Position numbers and translations under genes: made by a program. The notes under the pieces are model-generated. The model worked only from the letters and a program-made list of their open reading frames with translations, ran no database searches and had not been told where the DNA came from. DNA of 64,000 bases from Paractinoplanes pyxinae (GTDB lineage: Bacteria > Actinomycetota > Actinomycetes > Mycobacteriales > Micromonosporaceae). Shown piece after piece: positions 55,562 to 64,000 of this stretch (within the stretch, counting starts at the first letter, position 1; the number at the start of each line of letters is the position of its first letter). The stretch lies in contig NZ_JAPNTZ010000001.1 of assembly GCF_026626335.1 (NCBI RefSeq), forward strand, positions 186,001 to 250,000, written 5' to 3'.

Positions 55562-56670
55562 AGTTGTCCCTGGATCAAGTGCTGTCGTGGCGGATGCGGC
55601 GGCAGTTCCTCGACCGGCCGAAGGGCGTGTCGACCGAGCAGATCGTCGAGCGGCTGGTCGGCGTGCAGGCGCAGGTCGCGTCGGCGGCCGAGCAGGCTGT
55701 CGGCGTGCGGCACCCGGCGTCGGCCGCCACGGGAGAGGCGCTGCGGAACCGGAAACTGATCCGGGTGTGGGCGATGCGCGGCACGCTGCACCTGCTCACC
55801 CCGGACGACGCGGCCGCCGGCCTGAGCCTGATCGCCGCCGCCCGGACGTGGGAGAAGGGGGCCTGGCAGAAGACGTTCGCCACCGCCGCCCAGGTCGCCG
55901 AGATCGCCGACGCGGCCCGGGAGGTGCTGCACGGTGAGGTTCTGACCCGGGAGCAGCTGGCGGCGCGGATCCTCGAGCGCACCCGCGACGACTCGCTCGC
56001 CGAACTGCTGGGGTCCGGCTGGGGCGCCGTGCTGAAGCCGCTGGCCTGGCAGGGCTTGCTGTGCCACGGGCCGAGCGAGGGCAACAAAATCACGTTCACC
56101 AGCCCCGCGACGTGGATCGATGGCTGGAACGGGCTGCCCGAGCCGGACGAGGCGGCCCAGCGGGTCATCCCGGCCTATCTCGGCGCGTACGGACCGGCCA
56201 CATCGGACACCTTCGACCAGTGGCTTATCCGCGGCGCGTCGAAGAAGGCCGCCCTGAGGAAGTGGTTCGCCTCCCTCACCGACGCGGGCGTGCTGACCGA
56301 GGTCACCGTCGACGGCCGGGCCGCGTACGCGCGTACGAAGGACCTCGACGACCTGGCCGCAACCGAACCGTTCACCGGAGTGCGGTTGCTGCCCGCCTTC
56401 GACCAGTTCGTGCTCGGCCCCGGCACCAAGAACGAGGAGATCATCGCGCCGGAACGCCGGCCCCTGATCAGCAAGGCCGCCGGCTGGATCTCGCCCGTCG
56501 TGGTCAGCGGCGGGAGGGTGGCCGGCACCTGGGAGGCCGGCGACAACGGTTTCAGCGTGACCCTGTTTCCCGAGGCCGGCGCCGTTTTGCGCAAAGACCT
56601 GAAGGCCGAGGCCGGCCGGATGGCGAAGCTCGCCGGCATCCGGCCGGACCTGACGGTGACGACTGCTTAG
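55558..56670 (+). CDS. AlkZ-like winged-helix DNA glycosylase family protein
   Basis: 370 residues from GTG 55558. It has the HTH_42/winged-helix layout of AlkZ: WRMRRQFLDRPKGVSTEQIVERLVGVQAQVASAAEQAVG, where Gln37-Ala-Gln39 is the QxQ catalytic motif of AlkZ-type glycosylases, then RVWAMRGTLHLL, and a C-terminal DQFVLGP...ISPVVVSGGRVAGTWE domain. AlkZ family members remove alkylated or cross-linked bases; AlkZ itself protects Streptomyces from azinomycin. Whether this protein is a glycosylase is not proved. It overlaps the cupin gene stop by three bases. Confidence 0.82.
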   Translation: MKLSLDQVLSWRMRRQFLDRPKGVSTEQIVERLVGVQAQVASAAEQAVGVRHPASAATGEALRNRKLIRVWAMRGTLHLLTPDDAAAGLSLIAAARTWEKGAWQKTFATAAQVAEIADAAREVLHGEVLTREQLAARILERTRDDSLAELLGSGWGAVLKPLAWQGLLCHGPSEGNKITFTSPATWIDGWNGLPEPDEAAQRVIPAYLGAYGPATSDTFDQWLIRGASKKAALRKWFASLTDAGVLTEVTVDGRAAYARTKDLDDLAATEPFTGVRLLPAFDQFVLGPGTKNEEIIAPERRPLISKAAGWISPVVVSGGRVAGTWEAGDNGFSVTLFPEAGAVLRKDLKAEAGRMAKLAGIRPDLTVTTA

Positions 56671-57110
56671 CCGATCGGCGGGGGACCGGCCACGTGGACG
56701 CGGTAGGTGTCGGCCGAGGCGAGGATCGCGCCGATGTCGAACTCGGCCGGGGCGTCGTCGACGTTCGCGACCGGGGAGCCGTTGCCGGTGAACCAGTTCT
56801 CGACGTGGCCGGGGGCGAACACGGCGGCCAGCTTGGCCTTGTCGCTGCGGACGAGGTAGCTGTGGGCCACCCCGCGCGGGCCGTGGGCGGCCTGGCCGGG
56901 CTCGAGGTCGAACTTCTGGTCGCCGACGAAGAAGCTCACCTTGCCGTCCAGGACGATCCAGACCTCGTCCTCGTTGTCGTGGATGTGCATGGGCGGGGCG
57001 TGGCCGGCGATGTCGGTGAACTCCATGACCGACACGGCGCCGCCGGTCGCCTCGCCGGGCACGAGGACCCGGACCTGGCCGCCGAGGAACCAGAAGGGCA
57101 GATCGGACAT
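56667..57110 (-). CDS. cupin-domain protein
   Basis: 147 residues. The two cupin motifs are clear: motif 1 as PPMHIHDNEDEVWIVLDG (His, His, Glu metal ligands), motif 2 as PGQAAHGPRGVAHSYLV. A long C-terminal tail (FAPGHVENWFTGNG to VHVAGPPPIG) is unrecognised. ATG 57110 follows GGAGAG. It is the last gene of the hydrolase/SDR/cupin operon and may be a dioxygenase, isomerase or binding protein acting on the operon's substrate. Confidence 0.85.
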   Translation of the reverse strand: MSDLPFWFLGGQVRVLVPGEATGGAVSVMEFTDIAGHAPPMHIHDNEDEVWIVLDGKVSFFVGDQKFDLEPGQAAHGPRGVAHSYLVRSDKAKLAAVFAPGHVENWFTGNGSPVANVDDAPAEFDIGAILASADTYRVHVAGPPPIG

Positions 57111-57133
57111 TTTCTCTCCAGGGCAGGGAACGA

Positions 57134-57898
57134 TCAGAGGGTGCTGACTAGGCCGCCGTCGATGGCGAAGTTCGAGCCGGTGATGTTGGCGGCGCGGGAG
57201 CCGGCCAGATAGACGACCAGGTCGGCGACCTCCTCGGGACGGGTGAAACGGCCGAGGACCGAGTCGCCCGCCGCGCCGGCGGCCACGGCCTTGGGGTCGG
57301 CGCCGGTGGCCTTCGCGACGGATTCGGCCACCCCGCCCTCGCCCAGCCACAGCGCGGTGGCGACCGGGCCCGGGCTGACCGTGTTGACCCGGATGCCCTT
57401 CGGGCCGTACTCCTTGGACAGCGACTTGCACAGGCTGGCCAGCGCCGCCTTGGCCGCGCTGTAGTCGACGACCAGCGGGTCGGGCAGGACGGCGTTGACC
57501 GAGCCGACCGTGACGATGCTGCCGCTCCCGCGCTCGACCATGCCGGGGAGCACGGCGCGGGTCATGCGTACGGACGTCAGCAGATTGACTTCCAGGGTCG
57601 CGGCCCAGTCCTCGTCGGTCACCGACAGGAACCCGCCGGTACGCGGCCGCACTGCGCCGACGTTGTTGACCAGCACATCGACCTCTTTCAAGGAAGAGAG
57701 GATCGCGGAAGGCGCCTGCGGATCGGTGAGGTCGGCGAGGACCGAGGTCACCCGGCCGGTCTCCGCCAGCTCCTTCAGCTCGGCCGATCCGCCCTTCGAA
57801 ACCGCCGTCACCGAGTAGCCCTCGGCGGCCAGGGCGGCCGTGACGGCCAGCCCGATGCCCCGGCTGGCGCCGGTGACGATCGCAGTGCCGCCGGACAT
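57134..57898 (-). CDS. SDR family oxidoreductase
   Basis: 254 residues of the classical SDR fold: VTGASRGIGLAVTAALAAEGY, NNVGAVRPRTGGF, catalytic Ser in VTVGSVNAV, YSAAKAALASL (Tyr-x3-Lys), and PGPVATALWLG. ATG 57898 shares one base with the hydrolase stop (TGATG), so translation is coupled. The middle gene of the hydrolase/SDR/cupin operon. It probably reduces or oxidises a carbonyl/alcohol on a compound released or trapped by the hydrolase. Confidence 0.92.
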   Translation of the reverse strand: MSGGTAIVTGASRGIGLAVTAALAAEGYSVTAVSKGGSAELKELAETGRVTSVLADLTDPQAPSAILSSLKEVDVLVNNVGAVRPRTGGFLSVTDEDWAATLEVNLLTSVRMTRAVLPGMVERGSGSIVTVGSVNAVLPDPLVVDYSAAKAALASLCKSLSKEYGPKGIRVNTVSPGPVATALWLGEGGVAESVAKATGADPKAVAAGAAGDSVLGRFTRPEEVADLVVYLAGSRAANITGSNFAIDGGLVSTL

Positions 57899-58689
57899 CA
57901 CAGGCCCTGCCGCCGCAGCCAGGTCAGCGCGGTGTCGGCGACCTCGCGCCACCCGCTGTCGATGGTCAGCGAGTGGCCCTTGTCCGGGAACTCGGTGATG
58001 TCGGTGACGGCCTCGGAGTGCCGGTACTGCTTGAGTGTGGCCCGGGTGACCGCCTCGGGCACGGTGTGGTCCTTGCCGCCGGTCATCAGCAGCAGCGGGC
58101 CGCGCGACTGGTTGTCCGTGTCGACCTTGGCCGGCGAGTGCGGGTCGAAGTTGGCCGCGGCCGCCTCGAACAGCGGCTTGCCGGGGGCGGGGATCGTCCA
58201 CTTCTCGAACAGCGCGTCGGATTCCTCGGCCGGGATCGCGTTGCCGAAGGCGAACCGGAACTGCTCGGCCGTCAGTGACACCGCGCGGTGCTTGTTGGCC
58301 GGGTTCTTGAACACCGGCAGGGTGGCCCGCAGCGCCGACAGCGGCAGCGGCAGCACGCCCTTGATCTGAGCGGCGTCGATCGCCACGGCGGCCCGGCCCA
58401 GGTCCTGTCCGAGCAGCTTCTGGGCGATCATGCCGCCGAACGAGTGGCCGATGAGGATCGGGGCCTCGTCCAGCCCACGGATGATCTTGGCGAAGTGCTC
58501 GACCACGTCGTCGATGCCGTGGTCGGCGATGCTCTCGGGGGTCTCGCGGGCCTCGGCCACGGTGTCGGGGTCGCCGGGCCAGCCGGGGGCGATCGGCGCG
58601 TACCCCTCGGCGCGGAACATCTCGATCCAGGGTTCCCACGAGGTCGCGTGCAGCCACAGGCCGTGGATGAAGATCACTGGTGTCGTCAT
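57898..58689 (-). CDS. alpha/beta hydrolase
   Basis: 263 residues: oxyanion HGLWLHATSWEP, nucleophile Ser83 in IGHSFGGM, an Asp-bearing MTGGKDHTVPEAV loop, and His in FPDKGHSLTIDSG. It belongs to the large single-domain esterase/haloalkane-like group; substrate is unknown. It is the first gene of the operon. Its ATG is 101 bases from the divergent LAL regulator, and a CebR-like half palindrome lies between. Confidence 0.92.
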   Translation of the reverse strand: MTTPVIFIHGLWLHATSWEPWIEMFRAEGYAPIAPGWPGDPDTVAEARETPESIADHGIDDVVEHFAKIIRGLDEAPILIGHSFGGMIAQKLLGQDLGRAAVAIDAAQIKGVLPLPLSALRATLPVFKNPANKHRAVSLTAEQFRFAFGNAIPAEESDALFEKWTIPAPGKPLFEAAAANFDPHSPAKVDTDNQSRGPLLLMTGGKDHTVPEAVTRATLKQYRHSEAVTDITEFPDKGHSLTIDSGWREVADTALTWLRRQGL

Positions 58690-58742
58690 GGCGTCAGGAC
58701 ACCAGTCGTTCGGGCAGATCGAATCAGGGAAAGACCACAGTT

Positions 58743-58756
58743 TGGGAGCGCTCCTT
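58743..58756. promoter_or_regulatory. degenerate CebR-like palindrome (TGGGAGCGCTCC)
   Basis: TGGGAGCGCTCCTT matches the operator at 41202-41215 at 12 of 14 bases. It lies between the divergent hydrolase operon (58689) and LAL copy 2 (58791), so a LacI-family repressor or the LAL protein may act here. Confidence 0.5.
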
Positions 58757-58790
58757 GCGCCGTCCGATCGGGGATTCCTAAGGTCGACCG

Positions 58791-61547
58791 GTGACCAGCG
58801 GTGAGGCCACGCCGCTGTTCGTCGGCCGGGCGGGCGAGACTGAGCGCCTGCGGGCCTGCGCCGACGAGGTCCGGGCGGGCGGTTCCCGGCTGGCCGTGGT
58901 CGAGGGTGAGGCCGGCATCGGCAAGAGCGCCCTGCTGCGCAGCTTCTCCTCGACGCTCGGCGACTTCACGGTTCTGTGGGCGACCGCCGATGCGTCCGAG
59001 ACCGATTTCCCGTACGGCGTGATCGGCCAACTGACGAGGCGGGCCGGCCGCGACGTGGCGCTCCGGTTCCCGCTGCTGTCCGAGCCCGCGGCCGGCTCGA
59101 CCCCTCACGTCATCGGCGGCCAGCTGCTCCTGCTGCTGGGCGAGCTGCAGCAGCCGGGCCGCCCGGTGGCCGTGATCGTGGACGACCTGCAGTGGGCCGA
59201 CCGCGCGTCGACCCAGACCCTCGGCTTCGTGCTGCGCCGCCTGTGGTCCGACAGCGTGCTGACGATCCTGGCCACCCGGCCCGCCGCCGAATCGGCCGAC
59301 GAGTCGCTCGACCGGCTGCTGCACTCCTCGGACCAGGCGACCCGGATCGACCTCGGCGGCCTGGGCCAGGACGACGTCGCGCGGCTGGCCGCGGCGATGA
59401 TCGACGGCCCGCTCACGCCGGGCCTGAGCGACCGGCTGCGCGACTACACCCGCGGCCACCCGCTGCACCTGCGCACGGTGCTGACCGAGGTGCCGGCCGA
59501 CGTGCTGCGCGACGACGCGGTCCGGCGGTGGCCGGTGCCGCGCTCGCTGCTGGTGGCCATCAACGCCCAGCTCGACCGCCTGCCCGCCGAGTCGCGTGAG
59601 CTGCTGGAGGCGCTGGCCGTGCTGGACGCCCGGGTGCCGCTGTCGACGGCCGGCCGCCTGGCCGACCTGCCCGACCCGGCCCACGCGCTCGGCCCCGCGC
59701 TCGCCGCCGGGCTGGCCGTGTGGTGGCCGAACGAGCCGCAGAGCCCGGTCGCACTGGTCCACACCCTGCAGCGGGACGCCATCTACGACGCGCTCAGCCC
59801 GGAACGGCGGCGCACCCTGCACGCCGGCGCGGCCGGTCTGGTCGGCACGGCCGCGAGCTGGAGCCACCGCGTCGCGGCCGCCACCACCACCGACGAGGGC
59901 CTGGCGGCCGAGCTCGAACAGGCCGGGATGCGGGAGGCCGCGGCCGGGCGCAACGCCATCGCCGCCACCCGCCTGCGCTGGGCGTCGGCCCTCTCGCCCG
60001 GCCGCGACGACCGGGAGCGACGGCTGCTCACCTCGTGCGCCCAGTCGCTGCTGACCCTGCGGGCGGACGGCGCCCTGCCGCTGCGGCCGCAGGTCGAGGA
60101 CTGCGCGCCGGGCCCGCTGCGCAGCTGCGTCCTGGGGATCATGGACATGATGACGGGCCGGATCCCCACCGCCGAGGAGCACCTGAACGAGGCCTGGCGC
60201 GAGGCCGGCACCGGCTGGGTGGCCGCCCTGGCCGGCCTGTTCCTGGCTCAGATCACCATCGCGAGCGGCCGCGGCGCCGACACGGTCGAGATCGCGCGGC
60301 GCACGCTGGCCGCCGGTGACCTCGACCCGGCCACCACCGACCTGACCCGGGCGCTGCTGGCCACCGGGCGGATGTGGCACCTCGGTCCGCGCGCGGCTCT
60401 GGGTGATCTCACGCATCTGCCGGTGGAGAGCTACGACGTACGCGATGACAACCTCGACACCCTGGCCACGCGCGGGGTGATGCGGCTGTTCCTGGGCCGC
60501 CTGCCCGGGGCGCGGGCCGACCTGCGCACCGTCGCGTTGCGGGACCAGCAGGGCGCGAGTTCCCGGCTCGGCCCGGCCACCCTGGCCCTGCAGTCGGTCG
60601 TGCACTACCTGGCCGGCGAATGGGCCGAGAGCGAGTCCGCCGCCGACCGGGCCCGGGCCGTCGCCGCCTCCCAGGACCAGCTGGCCTTCGACGCGGCGGG
60701 CCGGTTCGCCGCCGTCTGCGTCGACGCCGGCCGGGGCGAGTGGGAGCGGGCTCAGGGCCGCCTCGACGAGCTGTCGCGCATCGTGCAGACGTTCGGGTCG
60801 CCGCCCGACATCGTCTACTCGTCGCTGGCCGCGGCGACCGTGGCCCAGGCCCGGGCCGACTCCGGGGCGATACACCGATCGCTGCAGCCACTGCTCGACG
60901 AGTCGGGCCCGCGGTTCCGGCCCTTCCGGCTGTGGCAGCAGTCGCTGCTGGTCGAGGCGCTGACCGGGGAGGGACAGATCGACGCGGCCGACGCCGTGCT
61001 GAGCGACCTGCGGGCCGGGCACGATCCCGGCGGCTATCTGCGGGACGTCGTGGCGCGGCTCGCCGGGCAGGTCGCCGAGGCCCGCAACCGCCCCCGGGAC
61101 GCCGTCGAGATCTATCGGAGCGCGCTCGCCGTCGAGGTCGACGCCGACACCGCGCCCCTCTACCGGGCCATGCTCGAGCACGCGTACGGGAAACTGCTGC
61201 TGGCCACCGGGTCGGCCTCCCGCCGCGCCGCCGCGACCTGGCTGACCCGGGCCCACCGCCGGTTCAGCACGCTCCGGGCCGTGCCGTTCCAGCAGCGCTG
61301 CGAGCAGGACCTGACCGTGGCCGGGCTGACCGCGGCCGAGAGCGACCCCGCCCGCCCGCTCACGCTGACCGAGCGCGAGCTGTCGGTGGCCCACGTCATC
61401 GCCAACGGGCGGACCAACCAGGAGGCCGCGGCCGAGCTCTACGTCAGCCAGAAGACCGTCGAGTATCACCTGTCGCGCATCTACGCCAAGCTCGGCATCT
61501 CGTCGCGCCGCCGGCTCGCCGACGCCCTGCGCGCCCAGGACGCGTAG
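58791..61547 (+). CDS. LAL-type LuxR regulator (AAA ATPase + HTH), copy 2
   Basis: 918 residues from GTG 58791. Walker A GEAGIGKSALL, Walker B VIVDDLQWADRAS, TPR-like centre, and a C-terminal LuxR HTH (LTERELSVAHVIANGRTNQEAAAELYVSQKTVEYHLSRIYAKLGISSR). It is divergent from the hydrolase/SDR/cupin operon, its probable target. Copy 3 begins 85 bases downstream on the same strand; the two are related in plan but not near-identical. The activating ligand is unknown. Confidence 0.93.
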   Translation: MTSGEATPLFVGRAGETERLRACADEVRAGGSRLAVVEGEAGIGKSALLRSFSSTLGDFTVLWATADASETDFPYGVIGQLTRRAGRDVALRFPLLSEPAAGSTPHVIGGQLLLLLGELQQPGRPVAVIVDDLQWADRASTQTLGFVLRRLWSDSVLTILATRPAAESADESLDRLLHSSDQATRIDLGGLGQDDVARLAAAMIDGPLTPGLSDRLRDYTRGHPLHLRTVLTEVPADVLRDDAVRRWPVPRSLLVAINAQLDRLPAESRELLEALAVLDARVPLSTAGRLADLPDPAHALGPALAAGLAVWWPNEPQSPVALVHTLQRDAIYDALSPERRRTLHAGAAGLVGTAASWSHRVAAATTTDEGLAAELEQAGMREAAAGRNAIAATRLRWASALSPGRDDRERRLLTSCAQSLLTLRADGALPLRPQVEDCAPGPLRSCVLGIMDMMTGRIPTAEEHLNEAWREAGTGWVAALAGLFLAQITIASGRGADTVEIARRTLAAGDLDPATTDLTRALLATGRMWHLGPRAALGDLTHLPVESYDVRDDNLDTLATRGVMRLFLGRLPGARADLRTVALRDQQGASSRLGPATLALQSVVHYLAGEWAESESAADRARAVAASQDQLAFDAAGRFAAVCVDAGRGEWERAQGRLDELSRIVQTFGSPPDIVYSSLAAATVAQARADSGAIHRSLQPLLDESGPRFRPFRLWQQSLLVEALTGEGQIDAADAVLSDLRAGHDPGGYLRDVVARLAGQVAEARNRPRDAVEIYRSALAVEVDADTAPLYRAMLEHAYGKLLLATGSASRRAAATWLTRAHRRFSTLRAVPFQQRCEQDLTVAGLTAAESDPARPLTLTERELSVAHVIANGRTNQEAAAELYVSQKTVEYHLSRIYAKLGISSRRRLADALRAQDA

Positions 61548-61632
61548 CGCCCCTAGGGCCGCGGTTTAGGGTCGTTCCCTGGCGTGCCCGGGCGGTGCCC
61601 GATGGTCCCCTGGTGCGGGGGGTGGTGCCGCG

Positions 61633-64000
61633 ATGGGGTTCATCGGCCGTCACCATGAACAGCAAGTGCTGGCTGATCTGCTGGCCGGAGTCCGCGACGG
61701 GCGCAGCGGCACGCTGGTCGTCGTGGGCGAGCCCGGCAGCGGCAAGACGAGCCTGCTTGACCGGGTGGCCGCGAGCTGCCCGGACGTCCGGGTGGTGCCG
61801 ATCGCCGGGGCCGAGCCGGAGAGCTGCCTCGGGTACGCGGCCCTGCACCGGCTGCTGAGGCCGTGGCTGGGCGGCATCGACGCGCTGCCGGAGCCGCAAC
61901 GGGAGGCCCTGCGGACGGCCTTCGGCCACACCGCGGGCGGCACGACCGACCGCTATCTGGTCGGCATGGCCGCGCTCACGGTGCTGGCCGAGGCGTCCAC
62001 GCCGGAACCGCTGCTGTGCGTGATCGACGACGCGCAGTGGCTGGACCGGGAGTCGGCCGACGCCCTCGCCTTCGTCGCCCGTCGCCTGCACGCCGAGGCC
62101 CTGGGTCTGCTGTTCGCCACCCGGCCGGACGGCCCGGCGCCGGTCGGCGATCTGCCCACGCTGACCCTGTCCGGACTGCCCGAAGAGGACGCCCGCAGCC
62201 TGCTCGCGGCCGGCGTGGCCGGTCGCCTCGACGACGAGGTGGCAGCGACGCTCGTGGCCGGGTCCGGCGGCAACCCGCTGGCCCTGACCGAACTGGCCCG
62301 CACGCTCAGCGCCGGGCAACTGGCCGGCCTCGTCCCCCTGCCCAGGCCGCTGCCGGCGGGCGTACGGCTGGAAACGCACTTCCAGCAGCAGATCCGGCCG
62401 CTTCCCGCCGAGACCCGGTTGCTGCTGCTGCTCGTCTCGGCCGCGCCGCCGGGCGACCCGTCGCTGCTGTGGCGGGCCGCCGCCCATCTCGGCATCGCCG
62501 CCGACCACATGGACCGGGCGCTGGCCGAGGGCATCCTGACCGCCGCGCTCGACTTCCGGCACCCGCTGATCCGCTCGGCCGTGTACCGCGGAGCCGAGGC
62601 GGCCGACCGGCGGCTCGTCCACGCGGCGCTGGCTGCCGCGTACGACTCCGCGCTCGACGCCGACCGGCACGCGTGGCACCGCGCGCAGGCCACCATCGGG
62701 CTCGACGAGCAGGTGGCCGCGCAGCTGGAGCAGGCCTCGGAACGGGCCCGGTCCCGCGGCGGTCACGCCGAGCAGGCCGCCTTCCTGGCCCGCGCGGCCG
62801 ACCTCTCGCCCGACCCCCGCGCGCAGGCCGCCCGCCTGGTCGCGGCGGCCCGGGCCCACCTGGTGCTGGGCGACCCGGACGCGGCGGGCCGGATGCTCGA
62901 CCGCGCCGAGCCCGGCCTCGACCGTCCCGTGCCGCGGGCGCTGGCCCGGCAGGCCCGGGCGACCGCCGAGATGTACGCGGGTCAGTACGCCAACGCGCCC
63001 GGCATCCTGCTGGAGGCGGCGAAATCGATCGCCGCCCTGGACGCCGCGCTGGCCCGGAAGATGATGTTCGAGGCGATGCAGGTCGTCCTGATCACCGACG
63101 ACCACGCCACCATGCTCGAGATCGCCCGCAGCGTGCTGGACATGCCGGCTGCCCGGCCGGATCGGGTCACGTACGCCGACCTGTTCCTGGTCGGCTGCGC
63201 CACGCGCCTCGCGGGCGACTACGTCAACGCCGTGCCGTTGCTGCGTGAGGCGCTGGCCGCGGACGAAACCCTGGTCGAGGACGGCCCGCCGCTCGCCGTC
63301 ATCAGCTTCCTCGCCGCCGACGACCTGTGGGACGAGGAAGCCGGCCGGCGGATGTGGAACGAGCTCGAAGCGTACGACCGCCGCAGCGGCGCCCTGGGCA
63401 CGCTGCGGACCACTCTGGCGGTCGGGGTGGCCTGGGAGCTCAGGGCGGGCCGGTTCGACGCGGCCGAAGCGCTCCAGGACGAGGCGGCCGACCTCTCGAA
63501 GGTGCTCGGTCCGCTCCTGGTCGGCGGCGTCGAGCGGATCGAGCTGCTGGCCTGGCGCGGCCGGGAGGACGAGGTGCGGTCCCTCGCGGCCGGCGCGACC
63601 GGGCTCGGCTTCCTCGTCCGCAACTCGCTGGCCGTGCTGGAGATCAGCCTGGGCCGGTATCCGGAGGCGCTGGACTGTCTGCGGCCCTCGCTGGAGCGCG
63701 ACAAGCCCGGCGCCGCGACCCGGTCGCTGCACGAGATCGTCGAGGCTGGAGTGCGCAGCGGCGACCATCAGGCGGCGAAGGCGGCGCTCGTCCGCTTGGA
63801 GGAACGGGCCCCGGCCAGCGGCACGCCCTGGGGCCTGGGCCTGCTGGCCCGCTGCCGCGCTCTGATGGCCGACGACGACCAGGCCGAGCCGCACTACCGC
63901 GAATCGATCGCATTATTGACTCGTACGCACATCAGGACCGAACTGGCGCGGAGTCACCTGCTCTATGGCGAATGGCTGCGCCGGCGCCGCCGCCGAGCCG
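61633..64000 (+). CDS. LAL-type LuxR regulator, copy 3 (3' end outside window)
   Basis: ATG 61633 opens a frame that stays open to the window edge, giving ~789 visible residues; the C-terminal HTH lies beyond. Walker A GEPGSGKTSLL, Walker B LLCVIDDAQWLDRESA and ATRPDGPAP (sensor-like region) are present. The helical repeat region continues with LLVSAAPPGDPSLLWRAAAHLGIAA, shared in style with copy 1 (LLILASADPTGDPGLLWSAAHHLGLDL). It is the third such regulator in 15 kb. Because the frame has no stop here it could be missed by simple ORF listing. Confidence 0.9.
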   Translation, partial: MGFIGRHHEQQVLADLLAGVRDGRSGTLVVVGEPGSGKTSLLDRVAASCPDVRVVPIAGAEPESCLGYAALHRLLRPWLGGIDALPEPQREALRTAFGHTAGGTTDRYLVGMAALTVLAEASTPEPLLCVIDDAQWLDRESADALAFVARRLHAEALGLLFATRPDGPAPVGDLPTLTLSGLPEEDARSLLAAGVAGRLDDEVAATLVAGSGGNPLALTELARTLSAGQLAGLVPLPRPLPAGVRLETHFQQQIRPLPAETRLLLLLVSAAPPGDPSLLWRAAAHLGIAADHMDRALAEGILTAALDFRHPLIRSAVYRGAEAADRRLVHAALAAAYDSALDADRHAWHRAQATIGLDEQVAAQLEQASERARSRGGHAEQAAFLARAADLSPDPRAQAARLVAAARAHLVLGDPDAAGRMLDRAEPGLDRPVPRALARQARATAEMYAGQYANAPGILLEAAKSIAALDAALARKMMFEAMQVVLITDDHATMLEIARSVLDMPAARPDRVTYADLFLVGCATRLAGDYVNAVPLLREALAADETLVEDGPPLAVISFLAADDLWDEEAGRRMWNELEAYDRRSGALGTLRTTLAVGVAWELRAGRFDAAEALQDEAADLSKVLGPLLVGGVERIELLAWRGREDEVRSLAAGATGLGFLVRNSLAVLEISLGRYPEALDCLRPSLERDKPGAATRSLHEIVEAGVRSGDHQAAKAALVRLEERAPASGTPWGLGLLARCRALMADDDQAEPHYRESIALLTRTHIRTELARSHLLYGEWLRRRRRRA

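Noticed and set aside
1-64000. rRNA, tRNA, IS elements or att sites
   Set aside because: No rRNA or tRNA-like cloverleaf, transposase, integrase or matched direct-repeat boundaries were seen by eye; a dedicated scan would be needed to exclude small elements.

Overview
The window looks like chromosomal DNA of a high-GC actinomycete, most probably a Micromonosporaceae member such as Actinoplanes (inference). The grounds are very high GC, many GTG starts, F420-type luciferase-like oxidoreductases, a SigE-family sigma factor, a DinB/mycothiol-type enzyme, several giant LuxR (LAL) regulators, GlnR-type boxes before glnII, and clustered PRC-barrel/DUF2382 proteins. I see no rRNA, tRNA, transposase, integrase or CRISPR array. 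Apart from the 1.2 kb gap at 5.1-6.4 kb, the DNA is densely coding.

Layout. 1-5.1 kb: end of an MFS pump, a DUF2255 protein and an aldo/keto reductase, a secreted hydrolase, a sigma/anti-sigma pair and a lipoprotein. 5.1-6.35 kb: a non-coding gap with nested palindromes and about 15 degenerate ~40-bp repeats. 6.4-9.3 kb: secreted M19-like amidohydrolase and an F420-type oxidoreductase. 9.3-17.6 kb: a stress island with a YtxH-like/DUF3618/holin-X membrane operon, a TetR regulator, three DUF2382 paralogues, a PAS-GAF sensor and a MEDS-HATPase protein. Four putative promoters there share the form GTTK-N15-GGGMAM, which resembles sigma-B-type sites.

17.7-19.1 kb: an ArsR/SRPBCC/DinB-like operon with a clear operator. 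19.1-21.35 kb: a YcaO enzyme divergent from a 79-residue orphan protein and an atypical NodB-fold protein; this is the best candidate for an undescribed (possibly RiPP-like) system. 21.3-30.0 kb: a sugar ABC transporter, membrane and GrpB-like genes, and a GPH symporter/LacI/beta-glucuronidase locus. 30.1-38.4 kb: a diguanylate cyclase, a two-component system with tandem direct repeats upstream, a secreted repeat-tailed protein, LysR with a frameshifted SDR, a tripeptidyl-aminopeptidase-like hydrolase and a lysozyme-like protein.

38.5-46.2 kb: secreted and carbohydrate-related genes: a membrane-anchored beta-rich protein, an SDR/F420 operon, DoxX plus a Cip1-like protein behind a CebR-type palindrome, a GH16-like/ricin-B protein, and a trypsin-fold protein that has lost its catalytic residues and carries three repeated modules. 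46.2-64 kb: an ABM protein, a 5'-truncated sugar porter, glutamine synthetase II, three LAL regulators (the last cut by the window end), an MDR reductase, a multicopper oxidase with TetR, an AlkZ-like protein, and a hydrolase/SDR/cupin operon.

All assignments come from reading the sequence and from family knowledge; no database searches were run.
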